This document shows positions 15,191 through 24,511 of a stretch of 35,240 nucleotides of DNA, piece by piece. Under the pieces are notes generated by a model that saw only the letters and a list, made by a program, of their open reading frames with translations, was not told the DNA's origin and made no database searches. The position numbers and the translations under genes were made by a program. How positions within the stretch are numbered: the stretch's first letter is position 1; every line of letters begins with the position of its first letter. Source of the stretch: an uncultured Clostridia bacterium (GTDB lineage: Bacteria; Bacillota; Clostridia; Oscillospirales; Oscillospiraceae); NCBI GenBank assembly GCA_947167725.1, contig CAMVJF010000002.1, forward strand, positions 1-35,240. Reading direction: 5' to 3'.

Positions 15191-15922
15191 TTAGCCCAGC
15201 AGAAGCCGGGTCCATGTCTCATCTCCGAGTATGCCATCCCGTAGAAGCCCGCGGTCGCCCTGGAAACGCACCAGCGCATTCCAGGTGTTATAGCCCAGAT
15301 CTCCGTCCGTTCCGTCTGGTCCGCAGCTGTACCCATGCGCGATGAGCGCGCCCTGAGCGCTGCGGACCGCCCAGCCTTTGCTGCCGCGGGATAAGGTCGG
15401 CAGGCCGCGGATCACCGTCTCCTGCTGATCCGAGACCTTATTGCCGGAGTCGGCAAAATGGTCCGCGGCGGCAGCACGCTCCTGATACCGCAGCACGCAG
15501 CTCCAGGGGTAGTTGTAGTAGCTCTGCTGACAGATTTCCTTCCCCGTCTGATCCCCCGGCACGCCGCCGACGGTCTGGCCTCTCTCGTTGAGCCGGGCCG
15601 CGACGATCCGGCCCTCTGTCACGACCAGCGCCGTGTGGCTGGCTTCGTTGAGCAGCACGTCTCCCGGCTGCATCCCGCGCCCGGAGGCAAGGTCCACTTC
15701 CACCGTGACATCCCGGAACCCGCAGGCGAGAAACGCCTTGCGCATGTTCCCGGTATAGCTCGCCCCAGCCTCCCGCACGGAGACGCCGACGGCCTCCCAT
15801 GCGGAGATGACGAGGGACGAGCAATCGTAGTCCGGCCCCCAGCGGTTCTGCTGGTCATAGCCGTGCGCAGGATTGTTCGCGATTGCCACGGCCCACGCGA
15901 CTGCTCCCTGTGCCTTGCTCAT
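15191..15922 (-). CDS. Endolysin: NlpC/P60-like peptidase with peptidoglycan-binding domain
   Basis: MSKAQGAVAWAVAIANNPAHGYDQQNRWGPDYDCSSLVISAWEAVGV...GDVLLNEASHTALVV; C-terminal LSRGSKGWAVRSAQGALIAHGYSCGPDGTDGDLGYNTWNALVRFQGDRGL (PG_binding_1). Confidence 0.85.
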   Translation of the reverse strand: MSKAQGAVAWAVAIANNPAHGYDQQNRWGPDYDCSSLVISAWEAVGVSVREAGASYTGNMRKAFLACGFRDVTVEVDLASGRGMQPGDVLLNEASHTALVVTEGRIVAARLNERGQTVGGVPGDQTGKEICQQSYYNYPWSCVLRYQERAAAADHFADSGNKVSDQQETVIRGLPTLSRGSKGWAVRSAQGALIAHGYSCGPDGTDGDLGYNTWNALVRFQGDRGLLRDGILGDETWTRLLLG

Positions 15923-16323
15923 GTCACGACCTCCCAGCCATACACGCCGGGCTCCCACACGTTCCCGTCCGTGATGGACTCATACACCGGCCCGTCCGCA
16001 TCGGGATAATGCACCTTGTCACCCTTGCCATAAGCGTCCTGCGCTCCTGTGGGCTGTTTCCAGACGGGGATTTCTCCGGGACGCGCTACCTCCGTCCACA
16101 GCGCCGGGGTTCTGTCAGGTTCCCAATCGGCTTGGCTGGTGTGAGACTGGACACAGCGATAGAGCTTGCCGTTGTGCTGTACACGTTCATCGGTCACATA
16201 GGCGATGCCAGAGTACCAGCTTTTAAACAGCTCTACGCCGTCCAGCGCATCCGCGTCAGAGAGCGACGCTGCGGCGCGTTCGATCAGCGGACGCAAGGCC
16301 CTTGCTTTTTCTTGAGGTGTCAT
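15919..16323 (-). CDS. Tail/lysis-associated protein with CBM5/12-like C-terminus
   Basis: MTPQEKARALRPLIERAAASLSDADALDGVELFKSWYSGIAYVTDERVQHNGKLYRCVQSHTSQADWEPDRTPALWTEV...GDKVHYPDADGPVYESITDGNVWEPGVYGWEVV. Confidence 0.75.
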   Translation of the reverse strand: MTPQEKARALRPLIERAAASLSDADALDGVELFKSWYSGIAYVTDERVQHNGKLYRCVQSHTSQADWEPDRTPALWTEVARPGEIPVWKQPTGAQDAYGKGDKVHYPDADGPVYESITDGNVWEPGVYGWEVVT

Positions 16324-16550
16324 TCACTCACCCCCGTCAGAATGTCAAATGCCTCCGCTTTCGCGGCAAGCGCGTCCATGTCCTGCTCTTCAGGCGGCAT
16401 GATGTCACCCTCGGTGTACTGCCGTCCAAACTCAGCCGGGTCACATGCCTCGGAGTATTCCACGCCGTCGCGCACGACATAACGCCCGGAATCGGAGTAG
16501 GTGCGGATGAAATCGCGTTCACCCACTTTAAAGTTTTCAGTTACGATCAT
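16320..16550 (-). CDS. Small tail-region hypothetical protein
   Basis: MIVTENFKVGERDFIRTYSDSGRYVVRDGVEYSEACDPAEFGRQYTEGDIMPPEEQDMDALAAKAEAFDILTGVSE; ATG at 16550. Confidence 0.7.
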   Translation of the reverse strand: MIVTENFKVGERDFIRTYSDSGRYVVRDGVEYSEACDPAEFGRQYTEGDIMPPEEQDMDALAAKAEAFDILTGVSE

Positions 16551-16563
16551 TTCCGCGTTCTCC

Positions 16564-17373
16564 TTATGTGATTGGTGTTCCATCAGCGTACTGCGTTTCG
16601 TAGATACTGCCCTCGATGGGGAGAATCTGGTTGTTGGCATAGCCGAGGATGGTGCTCCAGTTGGTGGCTTGAGTGTACTCGGTGATTGTGGCCTGAGGGA
16701 CATACAGCGTGCCGCCATCCCCGCTGGAACCGAACGCGCCATCAAGTCCACCACCAAGTGTTATGCAGTATGGCGCTCTTATAATTAGCGTTTTCAGGGC
16801 GCCGCATCTGCTAAAACCATTATTGTATATACGATCATAGGTACCGTTACCACCAAGCATATCCACAGCAGCGAGTGCTGGGTTGGAATAAATTCCATAG
16901 TTGGCAATAGACTTCAGTTGTTCACCTACAAGGACTTCAAGCACAGTACACTCGCTGACCGCATAGCCCGATAACTGTTTGGCAGCAGTTAAATGTACCG
17001 ATGTAACTGCTACCCGTCCTCGAAGAGCACTCGATTTGATAACGCCATTCTCGCCGGAGTAATCGCTAACAAACGCGCCGCTCGGTTCATTTACATCGAG
17101 AATGTTTATTCCACCGCCCCCGCCTTGCACGTCCACCGTGATCTCCGCGTTGGCATACGCCGCCACGTCCTCGGTGGTCGTGCCGTTTTGGGCGATACTG
17201 ATCTGCTTCGTGCCGGTGGGTGTGATGCCGGTCGGGATGGCCTGCACAGCGCTCACAAATCCAGCCGGGAAAGCCATCTGCGCGGATGTGCCGCCTTTGG
17301 TACGGATAGCGTTGGCAACGGAGGTAAGGTCGCTGTCGAGCTGGGTGCTGTCTACGAGTTTGTCAACTGCCAT
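16564..17373 (-). CDS. Phage tail fibre/appendage protein with BspA-like leucine-rich repeat region
   Basis: N-terminus DSTQLDSDLTSVANAIRTKGGTSAQMAFPAGFVSAVQAI typical of gut phage tail appendages; GGTLYVPQATITEYTQATNWSTI BspA-like ending. Confidence 0.7.
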   Translation of the reverse strand: MAVDKLVDSTQLDSDLTSVANAIRTKGGTSAQMAFPAGFVSAVQAIPTGITPTGTKQISIAQNGTTTEDVAAYANAEITVDVQGGGGGINILDVNEPSGAFVSDYSGENGVIKSSALRGRVAVTSVHLTAAKQLSGYAVSECTVLEVLVGEQLKSIANYGIYSNPALAAVDMLGGNGTYDRIYNNGFSRCGALKTLIIRAPYCITLGGGLDGAFGSSGDGGTLYVPQATITEYTQATNWSTILGYANNQILPIEGSIYETQYADGTPIT

Positions 17374-18554
17374 CAGTAGTTACCTCCCTGCCATGTCGCA
17401 AGCGTCTGCGCCGCCCACGCGCTGCCGTTCCACACGAGGAACGCCCCGGTCGCGGGGGAACTGGGTGCGGTGATCTTGCCGCTGTCGATCGCGTCCTGTG
17501 CCGCCGCCGTGCGATAGGTGGACGGGACGGACTGTAGAGCCGTATCCGCTTTGCCAAGGGAAGTCTGGACAGCGGAGGCGAGATCGGATTTCGGGATGCC
17601 GCCAGAGGGCTTGGAATAGGTTCCCGCGCCCACATCGGCAGCGTTAAGCATGACCGCGCCCGTTTTGTTGTTGACGCTCTGGACGGGAGCCGCAGCAGCA
17701 GCGCCAGAGGCATCGACGAATCCGCTGTCATTGGTCAGGTCGCTGGTTTTGGCCGGGATATCTGTATCAGACGGGAGCGCTCCGACATCGGACGCACTCA
17801 ACACAACAGCGCCCGTTTTGCCGTTTACGGACTGCACAGGGACAGCAGGGATGTCAGACGGAGTAGCAAGACCCAACTGCGCAGCCGTCTGATTCCCGGT
17901 CAGCGTATGGCCGTTGATCGAGGGGCGGTTGGTCAGCAAATCGTAGTCGGTCGTGCCGCCCTGACCACCCGGAGCCGTCCACAGTTTGCCGTTCGCATCC
18001 ACGCCGACAGGCTGCGTTTGTGCGCTCGTTTTCGCGTCCGGGTCAACCAGCGGGATCTCGTTTACCACATCGGTGACGATTTCGGCCTTATCTTCCTCGG
18101 TCAGCGTGTATGCCGGGCCTTTGATGTCGACAGGCTGGGGGTTGGGCAGATCTCCGTCATTCGTCCAGCTAATAATGCCAGCCGCGCTCACGCTGGGTGT
18201 GAAGGTCACGCCGTTCTCGCCGGGGTCGCCCTTCGGGCCTGATGCCAACTCGCCGAGGCTCATCCACCCGTTGTTCGGGTTGTAGGTGTAAACGGTGTAG
18301 GGGATCTCCGTGCCGACCAGGTAGCAGGTCCAGTCCTCCGCGGTGGCGGGGAGATCGGCCTCCGTGGCCACCAGGCCGGAAATCTCGAGCCCCGTGCCCG
18401 GGTCGCCCTTGATGCTGATCGCGGGCGGGTTCGGCAGCCCCGCGTTGTTGGTCCAGCTCAGGGTGCCGTCCTCGTCGACGGACGGCGTGTAGTACGGGCC
18501 ATAGTAGCCCTCGAACATGCGGAAGATCTCCGCACAGCTGTTTCCGCAATTCAT
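17373..18554 (-). CDS. Tail fibre protein with collagen-like segments
   Basis: PAISIKGDPGTGLEISGLVATEADLPATAEDWTCYLVGTEIPYTVYTYNPNNGWMSLGELASGPKGDPGENGVTFTPSVSAAGIISWTNDGDLPNPQPVDIKG. Confidence 0.75.
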   Translation of the reverse strand: MNCGNSCAEIFRMFEGYYGPYYTPSVDEDGTLSWTNNAGLPNPPAISIKGDPGTGLEISGLVATEADLPATAEDWTCYLVGTEIPYTVYTYNPNNGWMSLGELASGPKGDPGENGVTFTPSVSAAGIISWTNDGDLPNPQPVDIKGPAYTLTEEDKAEIVTDVVNEIPLVDPDAKTSAQTQPVGVDANGKLWTAPGGQGGTTDYDLLTNRPSINGHTLTGNQTAAQLGLATPSDIPAVPVQSVNGKTGAVVLSASDVGALPSDTDIPAKTSDLTNDSGFVDASGAAAAAPVQSVNNKTGAVMLNAADVGAGTYSKPSGGIPKSDLASAVQTSLGKADTALQSVPSTYRTAAAQDAIDSGKITAPSSPATGAFLVWNGSAWAAQTLATWQGGNY

Positions 18555-18859
18555 GGCAGTACCTCCTCCTCATTCGACGGCAGCACGGGGATGGGCCAGC
18601 AGCGCGAGCCCGGGGCGTCGTACTCGCTGCGATAGCAGCGGATCTGCATCAAAGCCGGGGCGCCCGCCATGAAGCCGAGCGTCTCCTCCTGGCTGAGCTG
18701 CACGATCACGAGCCCGTTCTGCAGCAGCAGCGCCGTCTTGTCCTTGGCTGCGATCACCTGCCCGCCCTGGGCAAAGGTGACGCGCAGGGCGGAGTAGCTC
18801 TCCGCCGGAAGCGGCGTCTGGATCGTGGCGGCAAAGCTCGCCCCTTTTATGATTGGCAT
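18551..18859 (-). CDS. Small tail-region hypothetical protein
   Basis: MPIIKGASFAATIQTPLPAESYSALRVTFAQGGQVIAAKDKTALLLQNGLVIVQLSQEETLGFMAGAPALMQIRCYRSEYDAPGSRCWPIPVLPSNEEEVLP. Confidence 0.7.
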   Translation of the reverse strand: MPIIKGASFAATIQTPLPAESYSALRVTFAQGGQVIAAKDKTALLLQNGLVIVQLSQEETLGFMAGAPALMQIRCYRSEYDAPGSRCWPIPVLPSNEEEVLP

Positions 18860-18872
18860 CTCTGTCTCCTCC

Positions 18873-19109
18873 TCAATACCCGATTTTCCCGATGATGAGA
18901 AACGTCCCCGACATCCTGGCCACCAGCACGCGGTCTCCCGCGGCCAGGGCCTCGCCGGTGAGGACGTGCTTGTAGCGCTTCGTTGTCGTGCTCGCGCTCC
19001 CGTCGAGCGTGAGCGTCGCGCCCGCGCTTGTGACGCTGCCGACCGTCGCCAGGATGAGGCTCGTGCCGCTTTTGTCTCCCGGCGCCGGGAAGTCCAGAAA
19101 CTCAGTCAA
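18873..19109 (-). CDS. Small tail-region hypothetical protein
   Basis: MTEFLDFPAPGDKSGTSLILATVGSVTSAGATLTLDGSASTTTKRYKHVLTGEALAAGDRVLVARMSGTFLIIGKIGY. Confidence 0.7.
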   Translation of the reverse strand: MTEFLDFPAPGDKSGTSLILATVGSVTSAGATLTLDGSASTTTKRYKHVLTGEALAAGDRVLVARMSGTFLIIGKIGY

Positions 19110-20145
19110 GATTGAGCACCACCTTTTCCATCGTGTGGGTCATCGTCCCGCCGACGCGCAGCTCCATCGTCCAGCTCCGCTCGATGCAGATTCCGGTGAA
19201 TTCGCCGTAGTGCAGCGCCGTCACATCGCCGACGCCGAAGCCCGGCAGCAGCGCCGTCTGCACCGTCAGGGTCTCGCCGGAGATCAGGCTCTCCGTCCGC
19301 AGCCGGTTCGCGTAGGCCTGCAGTTCCTCCTGGGAGGCGATGTTGTCCACCCTCTCCAGCCGGCAGATCCGCCGCCCCCGCCGCGCTGTCGACAGCGGGC
19401 TCTGCGGGTTGTCGTTCACCGCCGTGGCGACCATCGGGCCGCTCTTGTCGGGGTTCGAGCAGGTCACGATAAACACGTTCGGCGCGGAGTAGACGTCGGT
19501 CTGCGCGTTGAAGGTGGGAAGTAGCAGGCTCTGAATGTCGCTGTCATTGAGGACGTGGTCGATGTTCTGCGCCGTCGGAATGCTCGCGGGCTCGACGATC
19601 GCGAGCCCCTCCGCGTTGAACCACAGCGCGTTGTAGTTGATCTCGCCGAGCAGCTCGTTGATGATGTCCAGGTAGCTGATCCCCGGCTCCCACCAGCCCC
19701 GCGCCTCTGCGAGCGTCGCGCTCGTCGGCGTGATCAGCGCGGTGGTGATCCCGGCCCGCGTCAGAAGATACTGCACAGGGGCGAGGTAGTTGGCTCCGGC
19801 GCTGTATGCGATGCTGTTCTCCACCCGGGTGTCGCGGACGACCCAGCCGCGGTCGTAGGCCTCGATGCTCACGCTGCGGCTGGTCTCGTCCTCCTGCTCC
19901 CGGACCGTCGCCGGGTAGAACACGCCCAGCGGGTGTGCCGTCCCGTCGATCCAGAGCTCGGGCCGGATCTGATCCGTCAGCCAGTTGGCGCCCTCCGGGA
20001 TGGCGAACTCGCCGCTCAGGCTCGTTTTGATGTCGCCGGAGTCCGTCATCCGCAGCGTGGGCGCGCTCCCGTCGATAGGATAGAGCGCGGCGAAGTCCGC
20101 GCCGTTGCGGACCAGCACGAACCGGATCTCAAGCGTTCTCGTCAT
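19102..20145 (-). CDS. Tail tip/hub protein
   Basis: MTRTLEIRFVLVRNGADFAALYPIDGSAPTLRMTDSGDIKTSLSGEFAI...YLDIINELLGEINYNALWFNAEGLAIVEP; typical of tail-associated hub proteins; position after distal tail gene. Confidence 0.75.
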   Translation of the reverse strand: MTRTLEIRFVLVRNGADFAALYPIDGSAPTLRMTDSGDIKTSLSGEFAIPEGANWLTDQIRPELWIDGTAHPLGVFYPATVREQEDETSRSVSIEAYDRGWVVRDTRVENSIAYSAGANYLAPVQYLLTRAGITTALITPTSATLAEARGWWEPGISYLDIINELLGEINYNALWFNAEGLAIVEPASIPTAQNIDHVLNDSDIQSLLLPTFNAQTDVYSAPNVFIVTCSNPDKSGPMVATAVNDNPQSPLSTARRGRRICRLERVDNIASQEELQAYANRLRTESLISGETLTVQTALLPGFGVGDVTALHYGEFTGICIERSWTMELRVGGTMTHTMEKVVLNLD

Positions 20146-22168
20146 ACGCCCCGTCCTCCCAATGGATGCGCTGTATCGTGAAGCTGTAGCTCGTGAAGAA
20201 GTCGCCGACCCGCTTCTCGAGGCTCGCCAGCAGGCCGACCACCACGTTGCTGCGCCTGCTCTTCACGATTACGACCTTGCCGCGCAGCTGTTCGAAGGCG
20301 TCCGCGTCGTTCTCGTTCTGGAAGGCGCACGCGTAGCTCCCGCTGCCGTCCTCAAAGGACGAGAGCTCCAGCAGTGGCAGCCTCGTCGCGGTGATGTGCC
20401 GCAGGCTGTGCGTAAGCGACCAGGAGAAGCTCTGCTCTCCCGCGCTGAACTCCGAAAGCCGCAGAGAGATCCACGGGCCTCCGTCGACGGCGGAGATCAT
20501 GGTGGCGTTCTCCGGCAGCGCGGTGGTTCCCGTGACGGTCAGGGACTGCGAATACTCGCCCGGGTAATCCGCCAGCAGACGCCGCAGCACGTAGTAGCTG
20601 TGCGTCCCCAGCGAAAAGCGGTCGGTCCAGGTCATGGCGTCCGTCGTGCCGATCAGCACGCCGTCGCGATAGACGTAGAACCGGCTGCGGGAGGAGCCGC
20701 TCGGGATGCTCCACGTGAGCACCGCGTCCACGCCGAACTCCACGCTCAGCGTCGGCTTCCGCACGTCCGCCTTCGCCGTGATGCTGAAGTTCGTGCTCCC
20801 CTCCTCCGACCACAGCCCAAACTCGTTCTGCACCGCGACGCTCGCCGTGTGCTCCCCGTCGGGCAGATAGGTCTCGAGCTGGTAGCGCTTGGCTGTTCCG
20901 AAGAAGGTGCCGATCGTCTCGCCGTCCACGGCGATGCGGTAGGCCTGCTGTCCGCTGGCCGACCACGTGATGATGGCAAAGGGCACCGCCGTCACGCGGA
21001 CGCTCGGCGCCGCCGGCGCCGCTACATTGACGAACGACACGGCGGAGCTGTACGGGCCGGCCACGTTGTCCTGGTTGTAGGCTCTCGCCCGCCAGTAGAC
21101 CGTCCCCGGGCTGAAGGTGTTTGCCGGCGCGGTGTAGCTGGTGCCGGAGCCGGTGACCGTGGTCAGCGTCTGCCAGTCCGCGCCCTCCGCGTGGTACTGG
21201 ATCTGCGTCTTGGTCGCCGCCGATCCGTAGTCGTTGCTGATCGTCCAGCGGAACGTGATGGTTTTCGAGCCGTCCGCAATGGCGCTGACCGGGCTCGAGG
21301 GATAGGCGTAGGTGGTCACGTCTGCCGTGTTGATCGAATAGACCGGCGTGCTCGACGTGGCTCCGGAGTCATCGGTCGCGCTCACATACCATTGGATCGT
21401 GCCGGCGGGGAAGGTTCCCGCCGGAATCGTCACGCTCTGCGTGCTCCCGCTGGCCGCGACGGCGGTGTAGGAGCTGGCGGTGCTGAGCTTCCAGTAGAAC
21501 GTCGCGCTCCGCTGCGTGAAGTCTCCGGCGCAGTAGTAATCACCTGACCGCTGGAAGGTCCAGGCGAAGGTCTGCGCCGCGTTCCGGTTCACTCGGCCGC
21601 CCGTCGGGCTGTTCTGCTGGACGACCTTGCTGGAGACCGTGATGGAATCGTCGACAACGAAGGTTAAGACCGGCTTATAGTTGCTGCTGATATGCGAATA
21701 CCACCCGACGACATCAGACGCGAGGAAGGAGTAATAGGTCGTGAACAGAACGCCGGACGCGTGGGCGAGGGTGTTGGCGTAGGCGCTCTGCTCAACGTCT
21801 CCGACGCGAAACGTCTGAACCGAAGAGCTTTCTTTGATGAGGTTGACTCTTTCGCTCGCCTGGGCGGTGACCGGTCGGGTGTTCCATGTGATCGCGTATG
21901 GGTCGTACGCGCTCAGCGCCCATGTCTGGCCGTAGTTTCTGAACTTTGAGTCTGCTGTAGAGAACATGCGCAGATAAACACCGACGAGCGCGTGGTATTT
22001 GTGTGCGCTGGGGAAGGCTCCGAGATGGAAAGCGACCTGGATCTGCGAGCTGTCGCTGGTCCATTTCCCGTCAAAGCTGGCGCTTGTTATCCGGTACGTG
22101 AGGTCCGGTTTGTCGGCGCGCACGACGTTCGTGGCGTCGATTGCCCGGCTGACTTCTACTTGTGCCAT
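20129..22168 (-). CDS. Distal tail protein with fibronectin type III-like domains
   Basis: Repeated FN3-like segments (PAAPSVRVTAVPFAIITWSASGQQAYRIAVDG; GTVYWRARAYNQDNVAGPYSSAVSFV) and N-terminal region with TWALSAYDPYAITWNTRPV (DNRLRE-like). Confidence 0.75.
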   Translation of the reverse strand: MAQVEVSRAIDATNVVRADKPDLTYRITSASFDGKWTSDSSQIQVAFHLGAFPSAHKYHALVGVYLRMFSTADSKFRNYGQTWALSAYDPYAITWNTRPVTAQASERVNLIKESSSVQTFRVGDVEQSAYANTLAHASGVLFTTYYSFLASDVVGWYSHISSNYKPVLTFVVDDSITVSSKVVQQNSPTGGRVNRNAAQTFAWTFQRSGDYYCAGDFTQRSATFYWKLSTASSYTAVAASGSTQSVTIPAGTFPAGTIQWYVSATDDSGATSSTPVYSINTADVTTYAYPSSPVSAIADGSKTITFRWTISNDYGSAATKTQIQYHAEGADWQTLTTVTGSGTSYTAPANTFSPGTVYWRARAYNQDNVAGPYSSAVSFVNVAAPAAPSVRVTAVPFAIITWSASGQQAYRIAVDGETIGTFFGTAKRYQLETYLPDGEHTASVAVQNEFGLWSEEGSTNFSITAKADVRKPTLSVEFGVDAVLTWSIPSGSSRSRFYVYRDGVLIGTTDAMTWTDRFSLGTHSYYVLRRLLADYPGEYSQSLTVTGTTALPENATMISAVDGGPWISLRLSEFSAGEQSFSWSLTHSLRHITATRLPLLELSSFEDGSGSYACAFQNENDADAFEQLRGKVVIVKSRRSNVVVGLLASLEKRVGDFFTSYSFTIQRIHWEDGAYDENA

Positions 22169-22171
22169 CCC

Positions 22172-23968
22172 TTACCCTCTCATTCTCGCCCGGACGCGGG
22201 CGCTGCGCGCGATCTCGATGATGTCGTTGAATTCCTTCACGGTGTTCGCGGGGATCGTGATGTTAAAGACGTCTCCGCCGAAGCCCCGGCTCTCCTGCGC
22301 GCTGAGGATCTGCGATCCCCGCGGCAGCGCCACCAGCTCCGGCCCGGCTTCCCCGACCCAGGTGAGCCCGCCGCGCCAGTTGTCGGTGCCCCCGGCGTTG
22401 TAGGGGTTTCCGGTGGTGTACCAGCCCGTCTCCCGATCGTAGTAGCGGTTGGTGCTCCGGTCGTAGCTGTACTGCCCGCGCCCGTAGTAGGACTCGTACT
22501 GCGCGAGCGTGCCGTTCTGCTGCATGTACACGCGCTGCCAGTTGCTGAGCTGGCCTCTGGTGCTGTTCCAGCCGAGCGCCGTGGAGAGCCGTCCGCTCCC
22601 CCAGTTCCAGGGCGCAAGGCCCGCGATCACGTTGAACGTGTCTGCCACCAGCGCGGCGAACTGAGCCAGAGCACCGAGGACCGTCTGCAAGGCGTTGAAC
22701 CGCTGCGTCACGGCGGGCAGGGTACTCTCCGAGGCCTCCTGCATGCCGCCGAAAAGGCTGGATAGCGTGCGCAGCAGGCTCGCCATGCCCTCAATGATGC
22801 CGCTGCGGGCCAGCGCGTCGCCCGCCGTCTTGACCACGCGGGCGTAGAGCTCCATCGCGGCCTGTGAGGCCGGTGCGAACTCCACGGCGAGCTGTTTTTT
22901 CGTGGCGTCGATCTGCAGCTGCATCTCCTGGTAGGCGTCGTCGACCTCGCCGAGCTTCTTGAGCTGGCTCTCGTCCAGCACGTAGCCGGTCTGCTCGGCC
23001 TGCCGGGCGTACTGCCGCAGCGCCTCGCTCCCCTGCAGGATCAGCGGGTTGAGCTCCTGCGCGGATTTCCCCAGCAGCTCCATGGCCAGCGCGTCGCGCT
23101 GCGTGGTGTTCTCGATCCCGCCCAGCGCGTCGATCGTGTCGTAGAACACGGCCTCCGCGCTGCGCAGGTTGCCGTCGGTGTCCAAAATGGACACGCCGAG
23201 GGCCTGGAAGCTCTCGGCCAGCGCCTGGTTCCCGCCGTCGGCCTCGGCCATGTTCTTTGTGAGCTTTGTCAGCGTCCCGGTGATCGTGCCGTAGCTCACA
23301 TCGATCAGGTTCTCGGCGTACTTGAGCTGCTGGATCGTCTGCGTGCTGAGGCCCGTCGTCATGGACTCGGTCAGCACCTCGTCCACCTCGGCCGCTGCCT
23401 CCACCGTCGTCCGGTGCAGGGCCTGCACGCCCTTGACCAGCAGGGCCACGCCGCCGACGGCCGCGCTCATCGCGGCGACCGTGCCGGCGGAGAGTCCCTT
23501 CATGCCGTTGAGCGCCTTGGTGGCGCCCTCCGGCAGCTTGATCCCGAGCTTCGACGCGAGATCCGCCACGGTATCGCCGAGGCCCTTCATCGCGTCGCCC
23601 TCGCCCTGCAGCGCCTCGTTGTTTTCGCGGATCGCCGCCTCAAGGTCATATTGTGCGGCCTCGGCGTTGTTCAGCTTGATCTGCCAATCCTGCGTCTGCT
23701 GGGCGCTCTCGCCGTACTGCTGCGCGGCGTTTTTGAGCGCGTCGCGCAGGGTCTGGACCTTGTCCCGCTGCTGCAGGAGCTGCCGCTCGAGGAGCTCGCC
23801 TTTTTTCGTCAGGAACTCGGTGCTTTCCGTGTTTCCTTTGTACTCGGCCTGGAGCTTGCGCATCTCCGAGCCGAGGACGGCGTTCCCCTTCTGCAGATCG
23901 CTGAGAGCCTGCTTGTATTGTTTTTCGCCGTCGAGCTCGACGCGAGCTTTTACGGTCCGTGTTGCCAT
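22172..23968 (-). CDS. Tail tape measure protein
   Basis: MATRTVKARVELDGEKQYKQALSDLQKGNAVLGSEMRKLQAEYKGN...; coiled-coil, hydrophobic helix GTVAAMSAAVGGVALLV, C-terminal WVGEAGPELVALPRGSQILSAQES. Confidence 0.92.
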   Translation of the reverse strand: MATRTVKARVELDGEKQYKQALSDLQKGNAVLGSEMRKLQAEYKGNTESTEFLTKKGELLERQLLQQRDKVQTLRDALKNAAQQYGESAQQTQDWQIKLNNAEAAQYDLEAAIRENNEALQGEGDAMKGLGDTVADLASKLGIKLPEGATKALNGMKGLSAGTVAAMSAAVGGVALLVKGVQALHRTTVEAAAEVDEVLTESMTTGLSTQTIQQLKYAENLIDVSYGTITGTLTKLTKNMAEADGGNQALAESFQALGVSILDTDGNLRSAEAVFYDTIDALGGIENTTQRDALAMELLGKSAQELNPLILQGSEALRQYARQAEQTGYVLDESQLKKLGEVDDAYQEMQLQIDATKKQLAVEFAPASQAAMELYARVVKTAGDALARSGIIEGMASLLRTLSSLFGGMQEASESTLPAVTQRFNALQTVLGALAQFAALVADTFNVIAGLAPWNWGSGRLSTALGWNSTRGQLSNWQRVYMQQNGTLAQYESYYGRGQYSYDRSTNRYYDRETGWYTTGNPYNAGGTDNWRGGLTWVGEAGPELVALPRGSQILSAQESRGFGGDVFNITIPANTVKEFNDIIEIARSARVRARMRG

Positions 23969-23972
23969 TGGT

Positions 23973-24169
23973 TCAACCTCCCATGAGGTATTCGCTCAGG
24001 CTGCGCGGCGGCGCGGTCTCCTGCGCCGCCGGAGGCCCGAAGCGGGCCGCGTACAGGGCGTGCAGCCGGGCGGGCGTCATGCGCCGCCAGAAGCTCTGCT
24101 CGTCCATGTGCAGCTCAAAAAGCCAGATAGAGAGATAGCGGGCGAAGTCGATCTTCGCCCGCTTTGTCA
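23973..24169 (-). CDS. -1 frame extension of the tail assembly chaperone (gpT-like part)
   Basis: After -1 slip: LTKRAKIDFARYLSIWLFELHMDEQSFWRRMTPARLHALYAARFGPPAAQETAPPRSLSEYLMGG; stop at 23973; no own start needed. Confidence 0.85.
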
Positions 24170-24176
24170 GTTTCCC
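24138..24176 (-). promoter_or_regulatory. -1 programmed ribosomal frameshift signal
   Basis: Slippery heptamer G GGA AAC (24170-24176), followed by TGA stop, 6-nt spacer, then 11-bp hairpin AGCGGGCGAAG-ATCGA-CTTCGCCCGCT (24137-24163). Confidence 0.9.
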
Positions 24177-24511
24177 GAGTCGGCGGGCTCTGCGCTGCCC
24201 GGCGCTTCTCTGTTCCGCGTCGGCGAGAGCGACCGGAACAGCATGCCCACAAGGTCGAGCTCCATGAGCATCGCGTAGGAGATCCGCCGCTTGAGCTGCG
24301 CGCTCGTCCAGCGCTCGTCCCAGCCCTGCTCCTCGGCGTAGTCGTCGAGCATGGCCGCCAGCAGGTCCAGCGACGCCGTGCGGACCGGGAGCTGCGTCAC
24401 GGCCTCGAAGTCGCCGTGCTTCTCCTCGATCGCCTCCAGCACCGCCATGTTGCAGCGGAGGATGTAGCGCTTGCCCTCCAGCTCGAAGGGCTTCTCCTCG
24501 AGCCGGATCAT
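24167..24511 (-). CDS. Tail assembly chaperone (gpG-like)
   Basis: MIRLEEKPFELEGKRYILRCNMAVLEAIEEKHGDFEAV...DDYAEEQGWDERWTSAQLKRRISYAML...; between major tail protein and tape measure. Confidence 0.85.
   Translation of the reverse strand: MIRLEEKPFELEGKRYILRCNMAVLEAIEEKHGDFEAVTQLPVRTASLDLLAAMLDDYAEEQGWDERWTSAQLKRRISYAMLMELDLVGMLFRSLSPTRNREAPGSAEPADSGN

Noticed and set aside
16564-18554. Diversity-generating retroelement in tail fibre genes
   Set aside because: No reverse transcriptase gene was seen in the ORF track and no template/variable repeat pair was noticed.
17373-18554. True collagen-like protein
   Set aside because: Only two short GDPG-containing segments; described as a tail fibre with collagen-like motifs rather than a collagen repeat protein.
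20105-21547. 480-aa plus-strand ORF antisense to the tail protein
   Set aside because: Antisense GC-rich open frame. The minus strand has a coherent FN3-containing tail protein.
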